Positions 33,487 through 42,896 of a DNA stretch of 64,000 nt are shown here, one piece after another. Within the stretch, counting starts at the first letter, position 1, and each line of letters opens with the position of its first letter. The position numbers and the translations under genes were made by a program. The notes beneath the pieces were generated by a model. The model had not been told where the DNA came from and searched no databases. It saw only the letters and a list, made by a program, of their open reading frames with translations. The DNA lies in NCBI RefSeq assembly GCF_030651915.1, contig NZ_JAUSBV010000011.1:2501-66500 (forward strand), written 5' to 3'. Source of the DNA: Parvibaculum sp. (GTDB taxonomy: Bacteria; Pseudomonadota; Alphaproteobacteria; Parvibaculales; Parvibaculaceae).

Positions 33487-33909
33487 ATGACCGCCCTCAA
33501 GACCCCGCACCCCGCCGCACGGATTCCGAAGCCTGCCTTCCTTGCCCTTTGGGGCGGGCTCTGGCTTGGCAACGCCCTCTGGATGCTGGCAGATCCGGCC
33601 GGCTGGTACGCAGGCGTCGACGGCGTCGCCAATACCGGTCCCTACAACCCGCATTTTGTCCGCGACATCGGCATGGCCTATCTGACGCTCGCCTTGCTCG
33701 CCTTCGCGGCGATCCGCTGGACAGCACAGGCGACGCCGCTCATCGGCGCCGGCACCCTCTTCCTCGGGCTGCATGCGATCCTGCACGTCTGGGATATCGC
33801 CGCCGGCCGCCTGCCGGCCGAACACATCCTGATGGACATACCGGGTGTGTTCCTCCCGGCCCTTGTCGGTGCATTGCTCACATGGTGGTGCGCACCGCAG
33901 CACAACTGA
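33487..33909 (+). CDS. Small multi-pass membrane protein of unknown function
   Basis: Four hydrophobic segments; CGGAG ribosome-binding-like site before ATG. Confidence 0.75.
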   Translation: MTALKTPHPAARIPKPAFLALWGGLWLGNALWMLADPAGWYAGVDGVANTGPYNPHFVRDIGMAYLTLALLAFAAIRWTAQATPLIGAGTLFLGLHAILHVWDIAAGRLPAEHILMDIPGVFLPALVGALLTWWCAPQHN

Positions 33910-33932
33910 CCCCTCACGCCAAGGAGACAATC

Positions 33933-34484
33933 ATGTTTGGATTTCTTGCCCGCCGCCTCATCGATACGCAAGAGCGGTTGACCGGATCGAGCGCCGATTA
34001 TGCGCGTGACCTCTATGCCGGCTCGCCCGGCGCTTTCTGGCGCTTTACAATTTCCATGATGTCGTCCCGCTACGTGAAGACATTGCCTCCGGAAGCCTAC
34101 TGCGCCGCGGGATTCGGTGCCCTGCGCGCCGAGGATTGTGGCCCATGCGTCCAGATCGGCGTCAACCTCGCCCTCGCGCAAGGCATCGCAACCGCCGTCG
34201 TGCGCGCCGCCGCAACGGGCGATGTCGCATCGCTCAGCGAGGAAAACCGGCTGGCCTACGAATTTGCCTATGCAGTCGCAACGCGCGACCTCCGCGCGGA
34301 GGAGTTGCGGCCCATGGTCGAAAGAAACTGGGGCAAGGCCGGCCTTGCCGAACTGGCTCTGGAAATCGCAAGCGTGCGGGCCTATCCGGCAATGAAGCGC
34401 GCTTTGGGCTATGCTCAAACCTGCCAGCGCGTCGTCATTGAAGGCGAGGTGGCCGACGCGCGGCCAAGGGAGGCAGCGGCATGA
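33933..34484 (+). CDS. Carboxymuconolactone decarboxylase/AhpD-like protein with CGPC motif
   Basis: AEDCGPCVQIGVNLALAQGI resembles the CMD/AhpD CxxC helix; adjacent to an ECF41 sigma factor. Confidence 0.6.
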   Translation: MFGFLARRLIDTQERLTGSSADYARDLYAGSPGAFWRFTISMMSSRYVKTLPPEAYCAAGFGALRAEDCGPCVQIGVNLALAQGIATAVVRAAATGDVASLSEENRLAYEFAYAVATRDLRAEELRPMVERNWGKAGLAELALEIASVRAYPAMKRALGYAQTCQRVVIEGEVADARPREAAA

Positions 34485-35374
34485 CCGCTACGGCAAAATC
34501 GGTGCGAAGCGACGAGATGTTCGAGCGCCATCGCGCCCGCGCCTTCTCGGTCGCTTATCGAATTGTCGGGTCGGTCAGCGACGCCGAGGATGTGGTGCAG
34601 GAAGCGTGGCTCCGTTGGCGTGGCATCGATCCCGCGACGATCCGCAACCCCGATGCCTGGCTCGTTACCACCACGGCGCGCCTCGGCATCGACGCCTTGC
34701 GCGCCGCACGGGCACGCCGCGAAACCTATGTCGGACCATGGCTGCCCGAGCCAATGGTCGAGGCCGCCGCTGACGCCGAGCCGACGCCGGAGGACCGCCT
34801 TGCGCTCGCCGACGACGTGTCGATGGCGCTGCTTCATGTGCTGGAGCGTCTCGCGCCGGAGGAGCGCGCGGCGTTTCTTCTGCATGATGCATTTGACTAT
34901 GACTATGGCGAGCTGGCAGCCCTTCTCGGCAAGTCGGAAGCGGCCTGCCGCCAGACGGTGAGCCGCGCGCGCCGCCGCGTGCATGACGAGCATCCCCGTT
35001 TCGACACCAGCGCCCGCGAACATGCGCGCCTCGCCGCCGCATTCGGCAATGCAATCGCCGCCGCCGATCCAAAGGCCTTGCTCGAATGCTTCACGGAAGA
35101 CGTCGTGTTCTATTCGGATGGCGGCGGCAAGGCCATCGCAGCGCTCAATCCGATCCATGGAGCGGACAGCGTCAGACGGTTCTTCTTCGGGATATTGAAG
35201 AAAGCACAAGGCGCGATAGAAGCGCGTGCGGTTACGGTCAATGGTCGACCGGGCTTCGTTCTGGAAACGGGCGGAAAGCTGGACACGGTCCTGACCTTCG
35301 GCATCGCCGACGGCCGCATAGCGGCGGTCTATGCAATGCGCAATCCAGACAAGCTGGCGCGGGTCAGGGTCTAG
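34481..35374 (+). CDS. ECF41-type (SigJ-like) RNA polymerase sigma factor with C-terminal SnoaL-like domain
   Basis: GSVSDAEDVVQEAWLRW, YVGPWLPEP linker, C-terminal domain ending RNPDKLARV. Confidence 0.9.
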   Translation: MTATAKSVRSDEMFERHRARAFSVAYRIVGSVSDAEDVVQEAWLRWRGIDPATIRNPDAWLVTTTARLGIDALRAARARRETYVGPWLPEPMVEAAADAEPTPEDRLALADDVSMALLHVLERLAPEERAAFLLHDAFDYDYGELAALLGKSEAACRQTVSRARRRVHDEHPRFDTSAREHARLAAAFGNAIAAADPKALLECFTEDVVFYSDGGGKAIAALNPIHGADSVRRFFFGILKKAQGAIEARAVTVNGRPGFVLETGGKLDTVLTFGIADGRIAAVYAMRNPDKLARVRV

Positions 35375-35383
35375 CAGGAAGCG

Positions 35384-36352
35384 TCAGGACGCCTTGCCCT
35401 TCTTGGCGAGCGGGTGGTGCGTCTGCACCAGCTCCTTCAGCCGCTCGTCCAGCACATGCGTGTAAATCTGCGTGGTCGAGATGTCGGCATGGCCCAGCAT
35501 CTGCTGCACGGCACGCAAATCGGCGCCATTGGCCAGAAGATGGCTGGCAAAGGCATGCCGCAGCGTATGCGGCGACACCCGCGTCGGGTCCAGACCGGCG
35601 GAGGTGGCGAGATCTTTCAGCAATTGCGCGAAGCGATGCCGCGTCAGATGACCTTGCCGGCCACGCGATGGAAAGAGCCAAGGCGAGGACTTGTCGCCGA
35701 GCCGCAGCGCGCGCAAGGGCAGATAGGTGTCGATGGCAGTGCGCGCCGTCTCCGACAGCGGCACCAGCCGCTCGCGGCCACCCTTGCCGCTCACCGAAAG
35801 AAATCGCTCGTCGCCTCTGACCGCCGAAAGCGGCAGTCCCACCAACTCCGAAACACGCAGGCCCGTCGCATAAAGAACTTCCATCAGACCAACGATCCGC
35901 GCGCGCTTGTAGGCCAGAACCGCCTCCTCATGCGTGCGCCCGTCCTCGGCGCGCCGGGCTGCGGCCAACAATCCGTCCACTTCCTCGACAGTCAGTGTTT
36001 TCGGCAGCGGCCGCGCCCGGCGCGGCCCTTCGATCGAGCCGCAAGGGTCGTCCTTGCGTACGCCGTCGGCAAAGAGAAAGCCGTGGAACTGACGAATGGC
36101 GGAAAGCCGTCGTGCCGCTGTGGATGCCGACAAGCCTTGTGCAGCGACGTGCTCCAGATAGTCGCGAATGTCCTTGGCCGTCGCCTCGGTCGGTGACTTT
36201 CCAGATGTCGCGAGAAAGCTGGAAAAATCCTTCAGATCGCGTTCATAGGCGTCAAGCGTGTTGCGCGCCGCGCCACGCTCGGCACTCAGCATTTCGAGAA
36301 AGGCTTCGAGATGAAGTCCGCGCTCCACGGATACTTTCGGCATTCCAACCAC
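35384..36352 (-). CDS. xerD: Site-specific tyrosine recombinase XerD
   Basis: LYATGLRVSELVGL, SPHTLRHAFASHLLANGADLRAVQQMLGHADISTTQIYTHV. Confidence 0.93.
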   Translation of the reverse strand: MVGMPKVSVERGLHLEAFLEMLSAERGAARNTLDAYERDLKDFSSFLATSGKSPTEATAKDIRDYLEHVAAQGLSASTAARRLSAIRQFHGFLFADGVRKDDPCGSIEGPRRARPLPKTLTVEEVDGLLAAARRAEDGRTHEEAVLAYKRARIVGLMEVLYATGLRVSELVGLPLSAVRGDERFLSVSGKGGRERLVPLSETARTAIDTYLPLRALRLGDKSSPWLFPSRGRQGHLTRHRFAQLLKDLATSAGLDPTRVSPHTLRHAFASHLLANGADLRAVQQMLGHADISTTQIYTHVLDERLKELVQTHHPLAKKGKAS

Positions 36353-36362
36353 CCGATGTTAC

Positions 36363-38294
36363 TCAACCACGTCCGGCGTAACTGCGCGCAAAAAGCGCTT
36401 CGAGAGCAAGGCGCCGGGCCTCACTTTCAAGTTCGACCGCCCTGAGACTGGCTGTCGCCTGCGCCACCGCTCTGGGATGCACGGCGCCAGGCCCACCCAG
36501 GCCCAGCACGTCGAGCGACAGCAAAACCGTTTCACCAATGGCCTTCTTGTGGCCTGCCATCTGCAATTGGCTGAGCAGCACTTCGGAAGACGCATCGCCC
36601 GAGAGAGCGCTACGCGCGTCGAGCAGAGCTTCCCACACGGCAGACGTCGGCGAGTGGCCAAGGGCATCGAGGAGCATGGCTTCACAGGCGGCAAAAGCCT
36701 GTGCCGCGCGTTCGCCGGAGCGCAGGTCGGCGATGATCTCGGCCGACACACTTTCGCTGTCGAAGCCTGCTGCGGTGCCACCTGCAATTCGCATCAACGC
36801 TGCGAGTTCGCGTCCGTCGCGGCCAAGGCCCGGCGTCGATTGCGTCAGTGCAAACCATTCAGCCGCTCTGGTCCGCTCACCGAGAGCAAGGAAGGCGCGC
36901 GTGGCGCTGGCCGCCATCGGACGCAAGGCATCGGATGGCGTCATACTGCTGAGTTCTTCGTGCAATGCTTCGACCGTCGGATAATAGAGCCCGGCCGATT
37001 CCGACGTCGCGAAAGCAAGCTTGAAGAGCCGCATCCGGTCGTCGGCGGCAACCGCTGCATCAATCGCCTGATGGATCATCGCGCGCCGCAGTGGCGACGC
37101 CTCCGGAATATCGGAGGTCAGCAGGCCCGCCATCTGCTCTTCGGTAAAGGTCGGCATCTTGTAGTAGGTCGCGAGCTCACGCCCGTCGATCAGATCGTAC
37201 CGCGCTGCGCGTTCGGCAACCGCCATGCGAATTTCGTCACTCAATGCACCGTTGCGCAGCAAGCCCGGCAACAGCGCCGGGTCGGCAATCTCTGCAACAT
37301 TGTCCGGCAGGTCGCGGCCGGCGAGCCGGTAGAAGGCGGCATCGACGATGCTGAGCTTGTTGGGCTCCGGCGCGCGCAGGAAAATCCCGGCGGCCGCTTC
37401 GCTCGCCAGCGAAAAAAACAACGCGTCGTTCAGCCCTTCCTCGCGCGCAAGGTCGAGCGTCAAATTGGCAATCTCGGGATTTCCGGCAACAATCTGGCAA
37501 TAAGCGCTGAGTTTGACCGCAAAGGCCGCCATGTCATTCCGCGCCGGATCGTTGCCGGGTGGAATATCGGCCAGCGCCGCGCAAGCCCGATTGTCGTCAC
37601 CCGCCGCCAGTGCCGCGCGCGCCAACTCGACCGCAATCTGCGGCGATCGGGCGGCGCCACCCGCAAGCGCCAGTTGCAGTGCGGCATCCGTCTGCCCGGC
37701 CGCCAGCAGCCTGTTCAGTCGTGCCGCCAGCAGCGGCACGCCGCTGCCCGCCCCTTCCGGAGGTTGGGCACCCGTCAACAGCAGCCGTCGAGCCAGATCG
37801 GCCATCACCGGCGAGCCGGTTGCGACGGGAAGCCGCACCAAATAAATCTCGATATCGGTACGTGAAGCGCCCCGCCACATGGCCGGTCCAAAGCCGCCGT
37901 CCTGCATCCCGAGCAAGCCGACACTCGACGTATCGACGCCGGACAAGGAGCCGATCTGGACATCCGTCCGCGCCGCGCCGGGCACGGCACTGAGCATACG
38001 AACCGCTGGCTCGCTGGACTGGAGACCGGCCGGAAAAAGTTGCGAAGGCGCGCTGCGTGACGCAGCCGGCAAATCGGGCGAAGACAGGCCCGAAGCAGGC
38101 GTCGTCGCGCCATAGCCTGGCGGCACGATGCTCTGCGGCCCGGCAGGCGACGAGGCCGGCGCGGGCTCCATACCCCCAGGGGCCTGCAGGACATTCGTCC
38201 CTTGGGCAAACACCAATGTGGCGGGCATCGCGACGGCAATGAGAAACGCGAGGCCGACGGCGCGACACCCTTGCCTAGCGCGGAAACTGACCAT
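36363..38294 (-). CDS. Exported hypothetical protein
   Basis: Long ORF with N-terminal signal peptide (VGLAFLIAVAMPATLVFA), helical-repeat-rich; start at 38294 inferred from the signal peptide. Confidence 0.7.
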   Translation of the reverse strand: MVSFRARQGCRAVGLAFLIAVAMPATLVFAQGTNVLQAPGGMEPAPASSPAGPQSIVPPGYGATTPASGLSSPDLPAASRSAPSQLFPAGLQSSEPAVRMLSAVPGAARTDVQIGSLSGVDTSSVGLLGMQDGGFGPAMWRGASRTDIEIYLVRLPVATGSPVMADLARRLLLTGAQPPEGAGSGVPLLAARLNRLLAAGQTDAALQLALAGGAARSPQIAVELARAALAAGDDNRACAALADIPPGNDPARNDMAAFAVKLSAYCQIVAGNPEIANLTLDLAREEGLNDALFFSLASEAAAGIFLRAPEPNKLSIVDAAFYRLAGRDLPDNVAEIADPALLPGLLRNGALSDEIRMAVAERAARYDLIDGRELATYYKMPTFTEEQMAGLLTSDIPEASPLRRAMIHQAIDAAVAADDRMRLFKLAFATSESAGLYYPTVEALHEELSSMTPSDALRPMAASATRAFLALGERTRAAEWFALTQSTPGLGRDGRELAALMRIAGGTAAGFDSESVSAEIIADLRSGERAAQAFAACEAMLLDALGHSPTSAVWEALLDARSALSGDASSEVLLSQLQMAGHKKAIGETVLLSLDVLGLGGPGAVHPRAVAQATASLRAVELESEARRLALEALFARSYAGRG

Positions 38295-38418
38295 CTGGGA
38301 GAACCTTCTCCACTGTCTGAACCTCGGGCACGACAGCCCGATCAAGATAAAAGAGACCGCCGGCGAATACCGCCGCGAGCACGGCGACGACGACAAGGAG
38401 GCCGGTTGCGCGGCTCAT
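38275..38418 (-). CDS. 47-aa single-TM small membrane protein
   Basis: Translated by eye: MSRATGLLVVVAVLAAVFAGGLFYLDRAVVPEVQTVEKVLPDGQFPR*; overlaps the start of the downstream gene; below the ORF-track cutoff. Confidence 0.6.
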   Translation of the reverse strand: MSRATGLLVVVAVLAAVFAGGLFYLDRAVVPEVQTVEKVLPDGQFPR

Positions 38419-38717
38419 CGTTTGTTCCTTCTCAAGGCCCGTGGCGGACCGTTGCTGTCATATCGCCATAACGGGAGAAAAAGCCTTAGGCCCCGCTTGC
38501 GGCGAAAATGGGGCGCGACGGGAGCACCCCCTTACCTTATCTACAACCCCGCCTTCGCTGGAACCGTGCTAACAATCCGGTAGGATAGCTGCTTTTCGCC
38601 ACCCTGCTGGGCCGGCTCGGCTAGGGAATCGGCGGGAGAATAGAACAGCAAGGTTAAGGCCGCTATATCGGGCAAGCATGGCCCATATTGAAAGCCGCCG
38701 CCTGACGGACAGGAATA

Positions 38718-39326
38718 ATGGCAAGGAACGAACAGCTTAGCGCGGCAGACACGGACATGGGCGAGACCCTCGCACCGGTGCCCCGCAACGAGCGTTCGAT
38801 TGTCTTGGTCGGCCTGATGGGTGCCGGCAAGACGACGGTCGGTCGCCGTCTTGCCCGCCGGCTCGATCTCGACTTTGTAGATGCCGACGCCGAAATCGAG
38901 CAGGCAGCCGGGGAGACCGTTCCCGAGATCTTCGCCCGCCATGGCGAGGCCGCTTTCCGCGCCGGCGAACGCCGCGTCATCACCCGGCTGCTGGCGGGCC
39001 CGCCGCATGTGCTGGCGACGGGCGGCGGCGCCTTCATGGACCCGGTGACGCGTGCCAATATCGCCGCGCGCGGTATTTCGATCTGGCTGAAGGCCGATCT
39101 CGATGTGCTGATGAAGCGCGTCGCCAAGCGCGGCGACAGGCCGTTGCTGGACAATGGCAACCCGCGCGCCACCATGAGACGCCTGATCGACGAGCGCTAC
39201 CCGGTCTATGCCGAGGCCGATATTGCGATCGAAAGTGTCGAAGGTCCGCATGAAGCGGTCGTCGAAACCATCATCGGCAAGTTGAAGGAATTCCGCAGTC
39301 GGAGTGGCGGAGAAGACAATGACTGA
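38718..39326 (+). CDS. aroK: Shikimate kinase
   Basis: LVGLMGAGKTTVGRRLARRLDLDFVDADAEIEQAAGETVPEIF. Confidence 0.95.
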   Translation: MARNEQLSAADTDMGETLAPVPRNERSIVLVGLMGAGKTTVGRRLARRLDLDFVDADAEIEQAAGETVPEIFARHGEAAFRAGERRVITRLLAGPPHVLATGGGAFMDPVTRANIAARGISIWLKADLDVLMKRVAKRGDRPLLDNGNPRATMRRLIDERYPVYAEADIAIESVEGPHEAVVETIIGKLKEFRSRSGGEDND

Positions 39327-40437
39327 CACCATTCGAAGAGTCGCCGTCGATCTCGGCAGCCGCACCTACGACATTCTGGTCGGGCCCGGGCTTATCGCCG
39401 ATGCGGGCATACATCTGAAGCCGCTGCTGCGCCGTGCGCGCCTTGCCGTCGTCACCGACGAGACGGTGGCGCGCCTCCACTTGCCCACCTTGCAAAAGAG
39501 CCTCGATGCGGCGGGCATCCGCCACGACACGATCGTCTTGCCGGCAGGCGAAAGCACCAAGTCGTTCGCGCAACTCGAAAAACTGACCGAATGGCTCCTT
39601 GAGACCGGCATCGAACGCGGAGACCTCGTCGTCGCGCTGGGCGGCGGCGTGATCGGCGACCTGACCGGCTTTGCCGCCGCGATCCTGCGCCGTGGCGTCG
39701 ATTTCGCACAAATTCCGACGACGCTGCTCTCGCAGGTCGACAGCTCCGTCGGCGGCAAAACCGGCATCAACACGCGGCAAGGCAAGAACCTCGCCGGCGC
39801 CTTCCACCAGCCACGCCTGGTACTAGCCGACGTCGCCGCGCTCGAAACCCTGCCGATGCGCGAATTTCTGGCCGGTTACGCCGAGGTGGTCAAATACGGG
39901 CTGATTGGCGACCGCGCCTTTTTCGATTGGCTGGAGACAAATCTCGACCGCCTGACCCAAGGCGACCGCGACACGCGTATCCACGCCATCGTCAAAAGCT
40001 GCGAAGCGAAAGCGGCAACCGTCGCCGCCGACGAACGTGAAAGCGGGGTCCGGGCACTGCTTAATCTCGGCCACACCTTCGGCCACGCGCTGGAAGCTGC
40101 CACCGGTTTCTCGCAACGCCTCATCCACGGCGAGGGCGTTGCCATCGGCATGGCGCTGGCTTTCGATCTGTCGGCGCGTCTCGGTCTCTGTCCTGGACAG
40201 GACGCCCTGCGTGTCCGTCGCCACCTCATGCACGCCGGCTTGCCGGCCCGGCTTGCTGACGTGCCAGGCACGCTGCCAGATGCCGATGGCCTGATTGCGC
40301 TGATGGCGCAGGACAAGAAGGTTGTCGACGGCAAGCTCACTTTCATTCTGGCCCGCAGCATCGGCGAGGCATTTATCACGCGCGACGTGGAACTATCCTC
40401 CTTGCGCGATCTGCTGCGGGAACGGGAGCCCGCCTGA
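39319..40437 (+). CDS. aroB: 3-dehydroquinate synthase
   Basis: LPAGESTKSFAQLEKL, ALGGGVIGDLTGFAAAILRRGVDFAQIPTTLLSQVDSSVGGKTGIN, LNLGHTFGHALE. Confidence 0.97.
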   Translation: MTDTIRRVAVDLGSRTYDILVGPGLIADAGIHLKPLLRRARLAVVTDETVARLHLPTLQKSLDAAGIRHDTIVLPAGESTKSFAQLEKLTEWLLETGIERGDLVVALGGGVIGDLTGFAAAILRRGVDFAQIPTTLLSQVDSSVGGKTGINTRQGKNLAGAFHQPRLVLADVAALETLPMREFLAGYAEVVKYGLIGDRAFFDWLETNLDRLTQGDRDTRIHAIVKSCEAKAATVAADERESGVRALLNLGHTFGHALEAATGFSQRLIHGEGVAIGMALAFDLSARLGLCPGQDALRVRRHLMHAGLPARLADVPGTLPDADGLIALMAQDKKVVDGKLTFILARSIGEAFITRDVELSSLRDLLREREPA

Positions 40438-40438
40438 C

Positions 40439-41731
40439 ATGGTATCCCTCGGCCTTAGTGCCATTCTCGGCGCCATTCTCTTGCTGTTGCTGTTCTCGGC
40501 CTTCTTCTCGGGCTCTGAAACGGCGCTCACCGCCGCGTCGCGCGCGCGCATGCACCGCCTCGCCGAAGATGGAAGCAAGCGCGCACGCACGGTCCTTACC
40601 CTCACCGAGGATCGCGAGCGTCTGATCGGTGCGGTGCTGCTCGGCAACAATCTTGTCAACATTCTGGCCTCGGCACTTGCGACCAGTTTGTTTCTCGCGC
40701 TGTTCGGAGACGCCGGCGTCGTTTATGCGACATTGGTCATGACGGCCGTCGTCCTGGTTTTTGCGGAAGTCGCGCCCAAGACAGTGGCCATCACCAACAC
40801 CGATCGCGTCGCGCTGGCCGTCGCGCCGATCTTGCGTGTCGTTACCTTTGTATTCGGGCCGATCACGGCTGCCGTGCAATTCATCGTCCGCATTGCGTTG
40901 CGCCCCTTCGGCCTCAATGTCGGTCAGAACCAGCAGGTTCTTTCTGCGCATGAGGAATTGCGCGGCGCGATCAACCTGCATCACCACGAAGGCAGCGTCG
41001 TCAAGATCGACCGGGACATGCTGGGCGGCATCCTCGATCTGCGCGATCTCGAGGTCAGTGACGTCATGGTTCACCGCAAGAACATCGTGATGATCGACAC
41101 GTCACAGCCCAACAGCGAGATCATCTCCCAGGCGCTAGCAAGCCCGCACACGCGCTTTCCGCTTTGGCGTGACGATCCGGAAAATATCGTCGGCGTCCTG
41201 CACGCCAAGGATCTGCTGCGCGCGCTCGCAGGCGCGGGCTGGACGGCGGACAGCATCGACATTCTTTCCGTCGCCACCAAACCCTGGTTCGTACCCGACA
41301 CGACCGCGTTGCAGGACCAGCTCAACGCGTTCCTTCGCCGCAAGACGCATTTCGCGCTTGTCGTCGACGAGTATGGCGCACTGATGGGCCTGATCACGCT
41401 GGAAGACATTCTCGAGGAAATCGTCGGCGACATTCGCGATGAGCACGATATCGAGGTCGCTGGCGTCCGCCTCCAGCCCGACGGCTCGGTCGTCGTCAAC
41501 GGCGTCGTGCCGATCCGCGACCTCAATCGCGCCTTCGACTGGTCGCTGCCCGACGAGGAAGCAACCACTGTTGCCGGTCTCGTCATCCACGAGGCGCGCA
41601 CCATTCCGGAAGTCGGCCAGACCTTCACCTTCCACGGTTTCCGCTTCGAGATCCTGCGTCGCCAGCGCAACCAGATTGCTCAACTCCGCATCGCGCCTGT
41701 CCGCAGCCTCAAGGCCGCCGCTAGCGGCTAG
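40439..41731 (+). CDS. Hemolysin/CorC family protein (CNNM + CBS + CorC/HlyC domains)
   Basis: SAFFSGSETALTAASRARMHRLAEDG, EVAPKTVAI, CBS pair, VVDEYGALMGLITLEDILEEIVGDI. Confidence 0.94.
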   Translation: MVSLGLSAILGAILLLLLFSAFFSGSETALTAASRARMHRLAEDGSKRARTVLTLTEDRERLIGAVLLGNNLVNILASALATSLFLALFGDAGVVYATLVMTAVVLVFAEVAPKTVAITNTDRVALAVAPILRVVTFVFGPITAAVQFIVRIALRPFGLNVGQNQQVLSAHEELRGAINLHHHEGSVVKIDRDMLGGILDLRDLEVSDVMVHRKNIVMIDTSQPNSEIISQALASPHTRFPLWRDDPENIVGVLHAKDLLRALAGAGWTADSIDILSVATKPWFVPDTTALQDQLNAFLRRKTHFALVVDEYGALMGLITLEDILEEIVGDIRDEHDIEVAGVRLQPDGSVVVNGVVPIRDLNRAFDWSLPDEEATTVAGLVIHEARTIPEVGQTFTFHGFRFEILRRQRNQIAQLRIAPVRSLKAAASG

Positions 41732-42012
41732 CGCGGATCGGTGGCCGCTTCTTCCGGCGTCATCGCCTTGATGCTGAGGGCATGGATCGGATGGCCCATC
41801 TCTTCTTTCAGCGCCGCCGTTACCGCACGCTGACGCTCCACCCGCGACTTTCCTGCAAAGCCCGTGGCCACGACGATGACGCGGAAATGGCTTTCACCGC
41901 CCGGCCGGTGCCCGGCATGGCCTTTATGGAGATGCGACTGGTCCTCGATCTCGAGCCTGGTCGGTGCGAGCGCCGCTTCGAGCTTGCGGCGCATGGTCTC
42001 GGCGACAGTCAT
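41728..42012 (-). CDS. BolA family protein
   Basis: MRRKLEAALAPTRLEIEDQSHLHKGHAG...ESHFRVIVVATGFAGKSRVERQRAV. Confidence 0.93.
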   Translation of the reverse strand: MTVAETMRRKLEAALAPTRLEIEDQSHLHKGHAGHRPGGESHFRVIVVATGFAGKSRVERQRAVTAALKEEMGHPIHALSIKAMTPEEAATDPR

Positions 42013-42118
42013 ACGGATTTCCGGTTAACCTGTTTGTTAATGCATGGATGGTCAACGTAACGGCACAGCACGACATGCTTCCTTGTTTTAGGTCCAGCGC
42101 CAACCCATAATTTGAACT

Positions 42119-42790
42119 GTGAAACTGAGCTCAAAATATTTTGATTCGATCCGGATCGCACCGCGCAAGATGCGCGGTCTGGAGCAGCCTCCGCATGTCC
42201 GTACCGCCGCCCGCGAAGCATCCAGGCGTTGCGAATGGGCCGGCTGCCGCGAGCCCGGTCTCCATCGAGCACCTCGCGCCCACGCGACGATTGGTGTCGA
42301 CGCTGACGGCGACGCACAATATGCGTGGTTCTGCGAAACCCATATCCGCGAATTCAACGGCAACTATGACTTCTTCAGGGGCATGAGCGACGCCGATGTC
42401 GCTGCTTTTCAGCGCGAGGCACTGACCGGCCACCGGCCGACCTGGAATTTGGGTGTCAATGCCGCAAATACGGCTTTCGGACCCCGCTTCGGCCCCCGCA
42501 TGGGCCGGGCAGCACCTTTTCGCGATGCCTTTGGCTTTTTTGAGGATACCGCAGGGTCAACCGGCCCTGAGGAACCGCAAACGCGGCGCAAGCCCCGGGC
42601 GCTGGAGCAACAGGCGCTTGAGACGCTGGACCTCGACGGGACCGCCTCCTTGAACGAGATCAAGGCACGGTATAAGGAACTGGTCAAAAGGCACCATCCC
42701 GACGCCAATGGCGGCGACAGGTCGGCCGAGGAGCGTCTCCGCAAGGTCATTCAGGCCTACGATTACCTCCGCAAGAGCGGCTACCGCTGA
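42119..42790 (+). CDS. J domain-containing protein with Cys-rich N-terminus
   Basis: C-terminal J domain (KARYKELVKRHHPDANGGD with HPD); N-terminal CEWAGC...WFCETH; GTG start. Confidence 0.88.
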   Translation: MKLSSKYFDSIRIAPRKMRGLEQPPHVRTAAREASRRCEWAGCREPGLHRAPRAHATIGVDADGDAQYAWFCETHIREFNGNYDFFRGMSDADVAAFQREALTGHRPTWNLGVNAANTAFGPRFGPRMGRAAPFRDAFGFFEDTAGSTGPEEPQTRRKPRALEQQALETLDLDGTASLNEIKARYKELVKRHHPDANGGDRSAEERLRKVIQAYDYLRKSGYR

Positions 42791-42896
42791 TCGGCGGCGG
42801 GCGGCGACGGGCTAGGAAATGCCCTGCACCGGGCGGCGCCCCGGTTTGGGCAAGAATGATCGGGTTTTGAACGACACGTAGGGAAGTAGGCCAGGA

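Noticed and set aside
35384-36352. Tyrosine recombinase as evidence of an integrated mobile element
   Set aside because: Sequence is XerD-like and lies in a housekeeping neighbourhood; no att sites, cargo or integration signs.
42024-42043. TTAA-N8-TTAA resembling a CtrA site upstream of bolA/J-domain genes
   Set aside because: Spacing is 8 rather than the canonical 7, and the motif is short; not strong enough to call.
42791-42896. Cobalamin riboswitch upstream of cobS
   Set aside because: No B12-box-like sequence or long leader; gap is only about 106 nt.
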